Positions 1 to 14,600 are shown, counted from the first letter of the stretch. The stretch is DNA of 64,000 nucleotides from Pyrocephalus nanus (GCA_038380795.1 CM076259.1:66741741-66805740); one strand, 5' to 3'. Notes: generated by a model from the letters alone, not told the origin. Made by a program: numbers and translations.

Positions 1-3000
1 ACATAAATACAAGAACAACACTTACATAATATTAATAAACTTATAACATAGGCATTGCCTAAACACTACATAGTATATAAATGCAGAGGAAACTATTGGG
101 AAATTAGATCTTCAGAAGTTTAATTTTGGAAGAAAAGTAATTTTTGTATTTAAAAGCTTTTGAAAAGAAGGCAAAAGAAAGACTTAAAAAACTAATAACA
201 TTTGCTTGCTAGCACTGGTATTTTTATTCCTTTTAAGTGTAGGACCTCTATTGACACTATTATCTCTATAGGGTTACCGATAATGGCCCTCCCTTTTGCA
301 TCTTATCTAGGAAAAAGACTGAGGTGCTGTACATACTAATTCCATTGCTGTGAAGCTTCAGTCCCAAATGAATTACTTGGTAAATGACGGGATGTTTTTG
401 TATTTTTACACAGGAGGATCAAATGAACACTCACTGGTACATACAATGATAATTACCTGATCAGAAGGAACAATTTGGGGCCAAATGCAATCCCATCCTT
501 AGCACTTCATTCAACTAATGCCCTAGGGGAATTTGCTTCTTCCATAAGTAACTCGGCCAAGAATAGTATTTTTCATTATTGTTGTTTCTTCCTAAACACA
601 GCTGAAAGAACTTTCTGATTAATGGTATTTTTTACCCCACATGTTGACAGCAGTGTCCAAATCTCTCTTTCCCTTGAAGTGTATGAATACATGTGTCTGT
701 GTGTGGGTTGAAGGTCTTAAGGCTGATGGTGCATGAAACTTCAGTAATTCATTACTATCTCTGTGTATATTCTAGAAATGTGCAAATGGGAAATACAATT
801 TTTCAAGGACAGACAGCAGGTCAAGAGAGCATATTGTGTAGGTGTTCCACAAAGAACTTACATTACCAAGGAAGCCATGTATAGGACAATAAAGAAAGAA
901 ATAAACTGTGCCTTTTTTTTAAGATGTAAATTCAGCAGCAAAAAATAGTTTGAAACCAGAAATGACAACATGAAGTCTGAATTGTGAAAAATATTAGTTC
1001 AGCTATGAAGATTTGGCTTAAGCTGACTTTCCAAAGAAGCTCTTTTACACCTAGAAAGGCAGGGAGAGGGAGAAAAGCAGTATCTGAACCTATTTGTGTA
1101 TTTCATGGTTCATGCCTATGACAACCTTTTAAAGCCATCACCTGTGGTCCCCTACCAGACACTGAATCGTTGTTTTTTAAATGCAGAGGTCACAGCGAAG
1201 AGCGAGGCTTAGCAAGTCAATGTGTGAACCTCCTCCTCTCTTAAAACTGACCGTATCTTGGCTCACTGAAACTTTTGACACTGAACTGGGGAAGATGTTG
1301 TGGGTCATACATATGGACAACGGGATCCCAATAATTTTTTTCTATTCTTATTTTTTCATAATAGGTAAGAGAAAAAACAAACCAAAACAAACAAAACCAA
1401 AAAGGGGAAAACCTCAACATGAAGGGGAAAAAACCCTGGATCATTTTGGGCTCGTGAAGATAAGGTGCCCTTTCCTACAGAAGCACTAACACATGTAAGG
1501 CTGGAATCAGCCAAACCTTCAAACATGGCAGGTTTCTGTGGGTGTCCCCTTGTAGTGTTGCTGCTCAAGAGCAAAGACCCAAATTCTGCTCTCCAACAAC
1601 AGCTGCAGCTCAGGTACGAGGTACAAAACTAATGTTTCCTTCGTCCTTCTTGTTCTTCATTCCCTGGTGCCCTCCTAAAATCCCCAGCATGAGTTGTAAT
1701 CTTTTATGTGCTTAATATCTGGAGATTAAACTCAGGACAAAAGAGGAAGTATATGCATGTTCTGATGGGATTATTTCTGCCAGTGGTTAACAGCAAAATT
1801 TGCTACTAAACTAGCAGTTCTTGACATGATTAACCAATCTGTGTGAACATCTTACTTTTTTAACATGTGCCTTTGTTTTTTTTTGCACCTGCACTTTTAT
1901 ATGTATATGAGCATCTTTGTGCACACAAAATTCTGCCTCAGTGAGACTCCAGCAGCAACCCACTGATGGCAGTGAAAGTCTAGATAAAATGTTGCATTTT
2001 TCAAATACAAAATTCTGGCTGGATAAATGACAGGTACCAATTCAGAGGACAAAAAGCAATCTTCCTTGGCAAAGGCATTAGGACAACCAGCTACATTTTC
2101 ATCTTCAATAAATTCATTTTTAGAAATAGAAGAAGCATGAGGGCTGGCATTACACTGCTATTTGAAGAATCCATTAGCAGTAAATACGTACAAAAAAAAA
2201 CTTGAGAAAAATTAGAATGCAAGAGTCACAGCTGGCCGTTTTCTGGTAAGATCAATTAGTCTATTGATGCAAATGTTCAGGCCACTCAATATAAAAATCT
2301 CCACACTTTATTTTAGAAATATCAACTTCTTGTTTGCTATTCAAATAGTCTCTAGACTGACAGTTCTGTTTTTCACTCATTTGTCCCCAAATAAAAGAAA
2401 AATGATTTATTTTGTCCACTCCTGAAGTCAACCATTTCTAAGATGATATTAAATACTATGAGCACTACATGACAAATAGAAAGGAGACATAAGGTGAACT
2501 CTGTGTTTCCAGAGTTCAATGCAAATGATTTTTCAAGAGAATCCCTGTTCTATCATATTCCCTAAAAAAAGCTCCATTGGGCTTATTGCTGGTTTTTTGA
2601 TTACTTCACTAGAGAATACCCTGGATACGTGGGTACATCCAACATAAAATAGGCAGAAATCCCTAAAACACTGCTTGACAACGACCTCCAATCACACCTA
2701 CTGAGAATCGATACAGCTATGAGTCATTTATAAACTAAGATTTATTTTCTTCTTACAAATATATGACAGATGTTATCTGAGAAAATAACTAAAACCTTTA
2801 ACACAGTATCTCAACATGTGAACATACAAATGGCACTTTGTGTTTGTTTCTGTGCTGCATTATTGTTCTCCAAGTAAAATTTTATTTTCACTTTACTGTT
2901 AACAGAATCCCGTTAAGTTATTGCTGTGTAAAAGTATAGGAACATCCCATCAGTTCTAATAACAGGCACTTTCAGTTTCTGTTTCACCTTTTAAAATAGA

Positions 3001-6000
3001 TTTTAGGCTATCTCACTGAAGTGTATGTGTACTTTAAATGTCAGAACTGTGCTGCTACAATTGATTTTCTTGACATGTTACTGCACCTAGAAGACTAAAC
3101 TCCCCCCAAATCAGCAAAAAGCAGCTGCCTATTTCAGCTCTGCAACCTTTAATGAATACACATTGTAGTCAGGGAAATACAAGAAAAAATCATATGAGTA
3201 CTTGCCATTACTGTATCTCTGGAATTCACTGTAAAATGCCGTAAGATAAAAAATAATCACAAAACACCCAAACCTTCCATATGGTTTTCATTTTGATTAA
3301 GTGTTTTTTACCTTTATTCAGTCAAAGACATGGAGTGTTGACTTACTGGACACTGAAGGACTCAGTATGACTTTGCTATATCTCACACTGCCTGCAAAAC
3401 AGCAAAGAAGTGGCCACTCAATTTTGCAGAGAAAACACGCTCTGATAAAACAGAACAATTTACTTCTTGTGTTTTGTCAATAAGCTTTGCAAACCATAAT
3501 CTTACCAGTTTTCCCAATGAAAACTAAAGGATTTTTTTAAAAATATATTTCATTTAATCTACTTGTAACACCCCATGTAAAACTGTGAGTTGGAAAATGT
3601 TTTCCCACTATCGTATATATTACAGAATATTTAAACTGTTAAAAGTATAGTAAAAGAATGTCAAGTTAATTTGATTTCTAAAGATGCAGTATCCTTACCT
3701 ATTTATGCTAAAACCTGATTTATTGTGGAGAATTTAAGCCTTTTCAAGGTACCAATGGGCATGACATCATTAGCATACATTACACAGCAACTGTTATGCT
3801 ACAACAAAACTCTGAAAATAGAACAATCTTTAAATTTCTCTGTGCACTTCCCCAGTTATGTATCACAGACAAAGGCACAACACAATAACATGAGCTGGTT
3901 TCTTAAGGTAGTATTTTCTGCAACAGCATTTATTTAAAATTCTTCCTTTTCTGATTTTTTTTTTTTTATTTTAATTTTAAATAAACTTTTTTATTACCTG
4001 CACATGGATAGAGACACGTGGAAGTGCTGGGGTTTATATGCACGAGTGTAAGGATGAGCGTGTGGGAACAGTGTGGATTTACTGAATAATCTTAAGACTT
4101 GACTGCTGTGGAAGATGCAGTTTCACACACTGACCTTTCCAAACCAAAATTCAAACTAAATAATACCTGGGATATTGATCAAACTTACTCTGATTTTGAT
4201 GTACCCATCTTAAATAAAGGAGAAAGAGATTTTTTACATTAAACAACATTTATTATCAGAAGATAAATTTATAAATGGCAACTAGAATACATTTTCAATG
4301 TGACTAATGGAAAACGAGACTTATGATCACTGTTATTCCCATTATTAAAGGGGAGAAAGGCTGTCCAGCTATTTGTCCATGCTCTGCACTGAGTTTATCC
4401 CGAACATCAGCATCATTGATGTATTTTTCAACACTGTTAATTCTGTTATACGTTACTCCAGCAAATAATCATACATACAAGTCAGTCTAAATCTATTTAA
4501 TTAGTTATGTAAGCATGAGAGAGAATAAGGAATACTGCATCTTCATCCCCAAGTTAAAAACTGCTGTTGCAATGAGCCAATTTTACAGTGCTGAATATAA
4601 CAGGTGCTCAAAAATAACGACAATTAAAAATTTTAAAAGTTCTGTAACAAAGCTGTTTGCTCATTACATTTTCCTATAATGCTGGGTACTAAGATTTCCT
4701 GTCAAATCCATTTAAATCTTTTGAAAACATAGGAAATCTGACACTTTGTGGTAAAATTTCCCTTGCAAGCTGTAATGGGAATGTCACAGCACATTGGCTA
4801 TTACCTATCCTTTAGTCAAAAGCCTAAATCTCTGTTTACCTGGAAGAACAGGACACTGGTATATACTTTTGTCTCACAACTGCTCAATTAAGATGGACCT
4901 ACTACATTGTGTGAAGATGAGATCTCATATTTCTGCATGCTACTTATGCTGTAAGCCTTCGCCATGATTATGAAATGTCATGGACCTGCAGTGGGATACC
5001 AGGACTTTTGAGGAAACTACCCTGGAGCAATTTGCCTTGGTCTTTGCACAAGCACGTTTGTAGTTTGGCAGGTCTGAACCACAGGCACTGAAGGCAAGGA
5101 AACCCTGAAGATCTGGGAGACATCAGCTCCACATTCAAACACCCCCATTCCACAGAGTAACTTCTCTTAAAAATATTTCTGAAGGGGGAAAAAATCAGAA
5201 AACAACCTCTACAGAGTATTTCGGATCAAAGTCTGCAGGTGCTGATATGAATAAGAAACTTGTCAAGAACCACTCTGGGTACTTGAAACCCAGTGGTGGA
5301 TTACTGCTGGTTGTGTGAGTTGTTTGGACGTAACAGCATCACGAGAAGCCCTTGCACATGTGCTGGAAAGGTTGAGGATATACTTCTTCCTGTGAAATAG
5401 CAAAATACAGCACACACTCCTTTACCTTTTGGCTTCATTGTTGCCACTGACATACTCTGTGCCTGTGTTCGTGCTGCTTTAACCCTATATCACTTTGGGG
5501 TTCCTTGAATAAAACCAGGCTCTCCTTCTGTTGCAGTTTTTCCAATGCATAAAGTAATGGAAAGCCAGCTGAAAAACCAAGGGTTCACACAGACCAACCT
5601 AGGCCTTGGGAGATGAGCCTCTCCAGTGCCTGTGACACATACGCTCCTCCACTGGGCAGTTCAAAGCTCAGTGCTGAAATTTAAGGCCCCTCAATTTCTC
5701 TAGTAGGAGTTTTTCTCTCTTCATTAACTATAGAGGAAGCCTAAAGAGGAACACTGATCTCTCCCAGTTACATGCTGCCTTTGTGAGTAAAATCACATCC
5801 TCTATCACACACTAGCAGAATGCCCTCTAGAGTTGCTGCTCAAATAAATTTAATTATCTATGAGAGAAAAAAAATCACGGGTTCCAAAAGGAATTCTGTC
5901 CGCCATTGGTTCTTCAACTGAATTACTGCTATTCAAATAATTAGTCGGTAAAATGTTCTTGGGCAGGAAAGTAATTTTATCAACTGACTTCTACCTGACC

Positions 6001-7990
6001 CAATTTCTTTCCCTAAACACCAGTGACAGATGCATTGAACGGGACAAAAATGAAGTACACAAAAGACAGACCTCAGACATAATCCATGAAGCACCTCACG
6101 CACAACACTTGACAACCATTTTTTTAAACCAGCAACTGTAACGCTGCTGGTAAAGACACAGTTCTGCTGCCCTTCAACGCCTCATGGACCATCCAGAAGC
6201 CCTAATCTGTCCCTGATTTGGAGATGGATGTTGAATTTGGTGGAAGCTGATCACCAACATGGTCAATGGGAATTGATCGCACCATTTTTCCCTCAGTGGC
6301 TGCGAGCAGTTTGTATTGGGTTTCTCTGCTGACCACACAGCAGTGGGGAGCCTGGGCTTCTACAGTACCAAGTTCTTTCAGAGAGCTGATAAACTATCTA
6401 GTATTGGGGGATATTAAGGATATTTAAAGACAATCAAACTCTGGGGCCTGTGAATGCTATTATAAAGTAATATCCCAGTCACGGTAATCCTCAATTAACT
6501 GTAATTGCTTTTGTATCTGTACGGGTACTCTGTGCATTTTTTCCTAAACATTACCTTGATTTCAGAATCCCCCAAACATTACTATGTTTACTTCAGAAAT
6601 CAGATATTAACTGGGACGGTCAAACATTTAAAAACAAACAAGTGGCATCACAAGTTTAATCTGTGCAATTCCTGGAACCAAATACTCATAATTAAATGCA
6701 TTGCAAAAGACCTTTACGTATTCATCTTTCATCTCTAAGCTATGAAAATCTCAACACTTAAAAAATCTTGCCAAGCCTCCTCTTTGTCAAATTTAGCTGA
6801 ATAGGCAGATCTTTGTGCAGAAAGAAAACAGAAAAACACTATTCTGTTTGCATGAATAACTGATGACTAAGAGTTTTTCTCTTCCCTACATAATTCAATT
6901 AATACAAATTGGTTCGCAATTATAGGGCTGTATGGGAAGGATCAAGAATTTCCTTTTATTTAATCTGAAAAGGCTTGGATTGAAAATCCCAGCAGAGGCA
7001 GCCACTGGTACTCATATAAAGGGCCATTTATATCATACTAGACAGTTGGCAAAATCTTGTTATTCCCTAACTCCCACGGAGAAACCTAATGTCTTGCAGA
7101 GCACCATTGCAGAAACATTTCTCCTTCCTACTTACAATTCATCCACTAACTCAACTATCAGCTCTTTCCTTTACCTTTCATGCTTTCCAGACACAAGTAT
7201 TATGTTAAAGGAAATAAAAGTACTTAACTGTGGTACCTAGCAGGTCAGTGAAACCATCAAAAAGATTAACTTTAATGCTTAAATCTTACATGCAATTTCT
7301 GCATACCTCCCACTTCTGCTAGTGTGGAGTAAATTATTGTCTCAAGAGCTATTTTATCTCATTATTGCTTTTTCTCTGCAAGAGATGCAGCCGTTTCTTC
7401 TCTGTTTTGTTCTGATGATACATTCAATTCCATTTCACGAATGGCTACACCACTAACCTTGGTACCAGCAAGTACAAGATCTGACTATTTCCTTGTGTAA
7501 TAATGGTTGAGGGAAGAGGATACCTGCACAAAAGAAAACTGCACGTTGAGAATGGGGTAGTAGTTTTTAGATGGGCTCTTTCTATACAAATCAGAAAACG
7601 GTTCTATATAAGTCCATGGTAAAATACAGATACTTAATATTGTACTTTCAGCAGAGATGCTGCTGCCCTTTGCTTATTTTACAGACTTCAACAACAACAA
7701 CAAAAGAAAAGAAAGGGAAAAAAAACATAAAAGAAAAAGTTTAAATGGCTGGTGTTCTCTAGGGCATAATGACAAATTGTGGTGCAATATTAAAATGCCA
7801 CCACTGTTATTGCAAAAGTCTGATCAAGTGACCCTTCAGCTTCAGCAGCAGGATCTCTCCAGCAGAATCTTCTTGCCTACTCACACGCAGCTTGTCTGCA
7901 GCACAGCTCAGGTGTAATGCTGACACCGGCCAAATGGTATTCAAAACAAGGGCAAAAGATGGGATAATACAGATCTAGCGGTCTTGCTCT

Positions 7991-8033
7991 CATCATCATC
8001 ATCATCATCATCATCATCGTCATCATCATCATC
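7991..8033. repeat. (CAT)n microsatellite with one CGT interruption
   Basis: Fourteen consecutive trinucleotides, all CAT except one CGT two-thirds of the way along. In the KLF12 sense this is a (GAT/ATG)n tract about 410-460 nt after the stop codon, so it would lie in the 3' UTR. Likely length-polymorphic. Confidence 0.95.
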
Positions 8034-8283
8034 GGTTTGTGGTATCTAATCCTCCAATCAGCAGTGATTTTTCAGGAACAAAATGTCTGGCAGCTGAGAA
8101 AACATACAAGCTATAAACATTTTTTGTCAAAGGATGCAGCATGTAAAATAATGCCCATTCCTGTAGCATTTCGGCTGCTATTTCCCAGGTGATTGTGATG
8201 ACATTTTCAGGGGTTAGCCATGCTGAGGGGCAGACGGGGTTAACTTCAGATGGCGAGGAGAAGAGTGGCACTTCTTTTCCTGC

Positions 8284-8303
8284 TTTTTTTTTTTTTTTTT
8301 TTT
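8284..8303. repeat. T20 homopolymer (A20 in the KLF12 transcript)
   Basis: Twenty uninterrupted T on the + strand, followed by AAATTT. On the KLF12 sense strand it is an encoded oligo-A run beginning about 143 nt after the stop codon. It could prime oligo-dT internally. Confidence 0.95.
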
Positions 8304-8446
8304 AAATTTCTGTTACTATTTTTTGTTACAGACATCAGGGAATGCCCTGCCTGTTAACACTGTAGAGGGGGATTCAGCCCTGCTGAATTCACTCTGGGTA
8401 GTTAAGAGACCCAGCTCTTAAACTCGGCTGGAACAGGTAGCGTTTC

Positions 8447-8692
<246 letters not shown>

Positions 8693-10690
8693 CTATTAAT
8701 CCCCACAATTCCCTCTGCATGCTTCCCATGAACACCCACTGCCTAGGGGTTGCTTTAGGCCAAATTACACAATTACAAGGTACGAGATCTGCTGAATATA
8801 AGGAAAAGGGCCTTGAGATTTATCATTCCTGTGGCATTCACATAACTAAGAATATCAACAGGATTAAGGCAATAATATAGATCCTACCTTGCAGGGGTGA
8901 TGTGGGGATTAACATCAGGACAAAGGGCTGTGTAATTATTCTCATGATTACCATATGAGGTCGTTACCCCCTTCTTGTCAGGCTACACTTTCTCCCCAAA
9001 GAACCAGATTACCTGTTATTTCTGGAATTTACCATGGGCTGCCACAAACTTCCAATTATTTTATGAAGTTTATGAAGGTTTCTGATTATTTGTGTTAACG
9101 GCACTGCAGGACATTTCTTAGCAAGCTGGTAAAAATGAACTACAGATTTTCAATGAAACATAAAAATTCAATCTGCAAAACATCCTCTTATTTATTGCAC
9201 TTATTTTCAGTAAATTAATATCAGTTAATTTTGCATAAGATGTTACTAGGAATGGTGTACAGTTTTTAAATGTACTCAGCCACAGGACTTCTACAATACT
9301 GTTCATAAACACCCTTTTACTTTAGTGAGCTCAAACGTGGGCTAAGTGTGGATTTTTGAAAAATCCCACCCTCTGCTTTATATTTAAAAGTAAGAATTAT
9401 GTATGCTCCGCATTCTACACTGTACTAGGTCAGAGGAGATTAATACAGCCAAACTGGATTTTGTGCTTTCATAAAGCAAACTTATAAAATCCCATTGTTG
9501 CCATGCTTGTAGGCTATACTTTGTGATTTCTATCACCCGCCCTCAAACAGGTAAATGCCCTTGGCAGTTACCTTGATCCCACAGTTGCGTGTGCACAAAA
9601 ACTGAGGAAAGGAAACTGTGTGAGGTCCGTATGTATCTTCCTTTCATGTGTCAAAAATTTTACTTCCCCTTCTGAAACCAGCTAATCACAACCAGGACAA
9701 CGAAAGAGCATCTCTGCAACAACTGTTTGCTTTGTCAGGCACAATCATTCCTCAGTTATATATTATCTCTTATGAATCATGAGCAGTTTGCAAGAAACTA
9801 TTTCAATTACATGAACCAGTGACGCAACACTTGCTTTGTCGTAGGCAGAACCTCCCTCCTCGCGTCTCTTCAAAAGTCAATAAATGCTTTACCGAGAGCT
9901 CTCTGTTTCAAAAGAAAATTCCCGAGTATGAATATCATCACAAAGTTCAAACAACCCTGAAAAATCCAGCTGAAATGGCCTCTGTCAGGAAACTGAATGG
10001 TGTACAGACATCAGCACAACATGTCAGCAAGGTTGTCAGCAACATTTGAGCTCCTTGGGTCGGTACCTTCTGTGCACCATCTGGGCTGTGCTGCAGTTTT
10101 GATGTCAGACGGGGGTGGGAAACAGCTGCTGCAAGAAGAACCCAGTAATCAGGGCCCTGGGGTGACCGCAGCCTGTAGCTGCAGCAGCAGCGACTTAGCC
10201 TAGATAATTTTATACTCCTTAGCAAAGCATAAAGCACCAAATAGTGTTCACTGCCAGTGGGTGGCCGCAGTGTTGGGCATCTCAAATCCAGCAGCTGCTA
10301 TGAGCTGGACAGGCAGGTACAAGCTACATGGCAGATGGTGGGCTGCACACTCTTGCCAATGACACAGTGCTACAAAATGCGCTTGGATTCTCCACCAAAC
10401 TGTCTTACATACATATTCTTGCCGCAAACAGTTGGTGTGGAGCACTGTACAAATATAGCACTACCCCCATCCAACCTGGCAGGTTGATTCTAATGCTCTC
10501 GTCACATCGCAGTTTTCCAAGTGCATGGCTTTGTCCTGTCCATCCTCAACATACTTCTAAACTCTTTTTGGACAGATACTGCCCCCATTGGTTTCTTTTA
10601 TCACAGAGACCTCCAAAGCACAGTGTGGAGATATTTCTTAGCTTTAAATTCTTACTTAAAAGCATCTCAAATTCTGTATCTCTCCAATCA

Positions 10691-11625
10691 CACAGAATCA
10701 TAAAAATGCTTACATTGGGAAAGATCATGAAGTTCAACCATTATCCTAGCACTGCCAAGTCCACCACTAAACAGTGGCTCGAAGTGCCACATTTACTCAT
10801 CTTTTAAATATCTTCAGGGATGGAGACTCAAACACTTCCCTGGACTACCACAGTAAAGAATTTTTTTCTAGTATCCAATCTAAACCTACCCTAGTGCAAT
10901 CCTGGTGTAACTTGAGGCCATGTCCTCTTGTCCTATTGCTTATTTCTTGGGAGAAAAGACTGATTCCTACCTCGTTACAACCTCTTTTCACGTAGTTGTA
11001 GAGAATAATAAGGTATCCCCTGACCCTTTCTTTCTTCACGTTAAAAAAGCCCAAGTCACTCAGCCAGTCCTCACAAGACTTGTGCTCCAGACCCTTCACC
11101 AGCTTCATTGCCCTTCTTTGCTCCAGCACCTCAATGTCCTTCTTGTAGTGAGGGGCCCAACACTGAACACGCATTTTGAGGTGTGGCCTCACCAGTGCTG
11201 AGTACAAGAGGGTGATCACTGCCCTAGTCCTGCTGGCCACACTATTTCTGACACAAGCCAGGATGTCACTGGCCTTCTTGGCCACCTGGGCAGTGCTGGC
11301 TCATGTTCAGCTTCCTGTCAACCAGCACCCCCAGGTCCTTTTCCACCAGGCAGTTTTCTAGCCACTCTGCCCTCAAGCAGTAGCACTGACTGGGACTGTT
11401 CAGACCCAAGTGCAGGACCTGGCACTTGGCCTTGTTGAACCTCATACTGTTGGCCTTGATCCAGCCTGTCCAGATCCCTCTGCAGAGCCTTCCTACCCTC
11501 CAGCAGATCAACACTCCTTCCCAACTTAGTGTCATCTGCAAACTTATTGAGGGTGTACTTGATCATCTTGTCCAGATCACTGATAATGATATTAAAGATA
11601 TCTATGAAATCTTTCTCCTTGGTAC
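10691..11625 (-). mobile_element. CR1 LINE, 5'-truncated and frameshifted (RT C-terminal half plus 3' UTR)
   Basis: A non-LTR retrotransposon relic in the same sense as KLF12. Its high-coordinate end encodes the palm of the reverse transcriptase (catalytic FADD followed by TKLG, near 11.54 kb). Lower down come a VLHLG segment, KDLGVLVD, then [33 protein letters not shown] and LYNYVKRGC, the order seen in avian CR1 ORF2. These motifs fall in at least three reading frames, with junctions near 11.45 kb and 11.28 kb, so the copy is dead. The 3' part (10691-10860) is the CR1 tail, ending in a CACAGAATCAT motif like the usual ATTCT-type terminus. As usual for CR1 there is no poly-A tail and no clear target duplication. 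The 5' boundary is approximate. Confidence 0.93.
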
Positions 11626-14600
11626 ACAGAATCCCAGATCTTCTTTCCCTTGGTAGAAAACAAACAGATAATCCAATGCAGGAAGGGATGGTTTGTAAGA
11701 GAAATACCAGAAATAGTTTGTTCATCCATTAAAACATCATCACCCCAGGTAAGAAATGAAAGTCAGCTGCTGGAAGGATGTGAGTGCAGATCACTCAGCT
11801 GGAGTTCCCATGTGTTGCTTCCAGCGTCCGTCCTCATTGAGTCCTGCTTACCCAGCCCTTAAAAAGCTATGTGAAAGAGACAGGACTGACCACATTCCTT
11901 GCAAGCTATTTACACCACTGAAGGAGAATCACTCTTACAAGCTCAGCCTAAGAGGACCTTTCATTATTTTCAATTAAATATATACATTTAGTGTAAGACG
12001 GAAAAAACCCACCCAAAGTAGTGTTACTCTGAAGACATTCACTCATATGCACCTTAATAAAGCCACTGTAGAGAAAACTGTGAAAAATATGTTTGTTCAT
12101 TAGGATTAATCAACGTTTTACGCAACCCTCATTTTCAGGGAAAGAATAATACTGCTGCTTTTCTGTTGAATGGCTGTAGTATCTGTGCATGGACAGGTGC
12201 TAGGAAAAAAACGTTCTTCATAGACAATATAATACTACCTCAACCTTTCTTTGGAAACATCTCAGACACAAAGACCAACCACTGCTTTTGTCTAAACCAG
12301 AAGACCCAGGAGTTGAAATGATGGAAAAAAGAACCAGCAGAAGCAGAATTGCTAGAAGCTTAGAAGCTGATGCCAGGTATCACACACCACAGCTTTGGCT
12401 GATGAGCTTGAGCACTCATAGCTGAAATTCTCAGTACTATCAACAGAGAGGAGCTGGACCTCAGCAGGACAACCTAGAAAGCAGTGAGTGAGGACGTGGA
12501 CAAAACTAGTCTGTTAATTGGAAGAACCTAACCCCAGTGCATCTCTCTCTCTATATATCTATCTCCATTTTAAGACTGGATAGCAGTGGAGCCAAATACT
12601 CAACACTTTTGACTCAGACACTTCTGTCTCTGTGCAAGCACTTGAGTTTAAGTGTTTAAAAAACTTCTGGGCTTGAAGTGTGGGCACGTTTCGACTCCTC
12701 ACGCATCCAAACACTCAAATTCTCATTCAGCTCTAAGGAGCAAAAGCAGGTGGTGTGAGTGTTGCCCAGGGTGTTGGAAACAGAGGAAAGATGAAGTCAA
12801 AACAGTAGGCAGGTTTTGGAAAATGGTAGCAAGGAGAACTGCAAAAAGACACTAAAAAAAATGCAGCCATTAAGAGGAGGAAAACAGGAAAAAGATTCGA
12901 CGCCATTAGTTCAATCTTGTGAATCTGTAAAATTTTAGATTTAAAGAAGCTACCAATTTAAAAATAGATGCCTGAAGCTGTGAACATTTTCACAGGAGGT
13001 GACTCTCTACTTTTGCCTCTACCTGCCTTTGAGAGCTCTATTCTTTGTCCCAAAACCTAAAAAAAATACCCCCAAACGCAGAGGAATTGTATTCTGATAC
13101 TGTTCCACAGCTTTGTGTTGCAATACATAGATAGTAAAGAGCAGCACACAACAGGCATTTTCATAGATCAAGAGGGACCCTGGAGCATGAAGAAGTTCTT
13201 CAAGACAGTTCTCTGTATAAAACGAGTATTTTCCACTCTTTGGAGAAGTTAATTACAAAGTTTTGAAGGTATGAATCAATGGCCCAAATGGAACTAGTAG
13301 CTTTTTAATATTTTATTAGCAAAACATCTATTTCTAAGAGCCCTCCAAAACCTTGCCTCTTGTAGTCCTGATGCCACAATCCAAATTAGTTTAATTACTT
13401 TTACTGTATAATTTTTCTTGCCCTACCATGACTCCTCTCACTTAAGCACTTCAGAACATGGTTACAGCTGTTGCTCATTAAATCTTCCAAAACTCAACAA
13501 ATACTGAATTAATAATGCTGAATAATGACCACTGTTCAGCCAGTGATTCCAAAATTTTCCAGCCTTCACAGAGCCCAACATCTGTCTTCCCATTTTTTCA
13601 ATTTTTTATTTATTCATGTACTCAGAAATCTGAAGGTCATTCACGCAAGGGAATAAATCTCTCTCAAACTTTTACTTTACAACCCAATGACATTCACATA
13701 TTCTTTAAGAAGAAAAGCTCTACCTAGGTATCAGCATAAGATATGCCAGGTAACAGATGAAGGGACCAGGGTCTGTTCCATGCCATGCAGAATTTCCCAC
13801 GTGGTACACTCCTCAGCAGTTATCCTCTGCCCATCAACTAGCTGGTATAATGGTATTTGATGCCAGATGCTTCAAAGACAGACACCACAAAACCACCATG
13901 TAAATAGTTACGGGTTATTCTGCCAGCAAGAAAACTGCTCTGCAACTCCAGGAAACAGAGCTGGTCTTATGTTCCTTAGGCAAGGAACTTTATTTACTGC
14001 AACTGCAGATGCCCTATGTACTCTGTGTGCACTTGCAGTTCCTTTCATTTGTGTATTATTTAAGCTTCATTTATTAAGCAGTTTAGCAGGCTCTCGGCAA
14101 CCATGTCATTAAGAAACCACGAGCTAACACTGTACACTACCAGGACTCAAGTTGTAAACTGTTCTCTTTCTCTAGAATGAACTCCCCTCTCTTTCCAGTA
14201 TCATAGGTGAGCACCATGCCCCTTCGTATTTGTGTCCTTTTCAGACATCCTTGTCTATTCATTTTTTTCTGCACACAGAACTGTCAGAACTGTCACCATG
14301 ACTCTGAGTTATTACATCACTTCTCTGCAGCCCTGCCTGTAATAGTACTCAGCATTTTGAAACACTGGGTAACACTTTTACTACACATCTAGAGTCAACT
14401 AGAAAATAAACTATAAGGGACTGTACAGGGGTAAAGGTTTAGCCATCTAGTCAGATTTTTTTCTGTATTTAAGCTTTCATCACCCTGTGGAAGAGCCACA
14501 TGCTGAAAATCATGTGCCTTTGTTTTCTGAGAAAAACAAAGTCTGAAAGTACTTAAAAAAAAAACCAACTTGACGTATAACTTTGTGTAGTGGTTCCAGA

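Larger units (their letters stand above)
1..8446 (-). other. KLF12: Probable KLF12 3' untranslated region
   Basis: Sequence downstream of the KLF12 stop codon. Mammalian KLF12 mRNAs have a very long 3' UTR of several kilobases (recalled knowledge), so most of this stretch is probably transcribed. It is AT-rich with no convincing open frame. Many minus-strand AATAAA signals occur (TTTATT on the + strand near 222, 2305, 2405, 2740, 2883, 3720, 3930, 3970 and 4250), so I cannot choose the cleavage site from sequence. The first few hundred bases may be intergenic. It contains a (CAT)n microsatellite and an encoded T20 run, listed separately. No transposon relic was recognised in it, which agrees with a constrained UTR but does not prove it. 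Confidence 0.6.

Noticed and set aside
10328..10807. 159-codon + strand open frame overlapping the CR1 tail
   Set aside because: It lies partly antisense to CR1 and has no recognisable domain.
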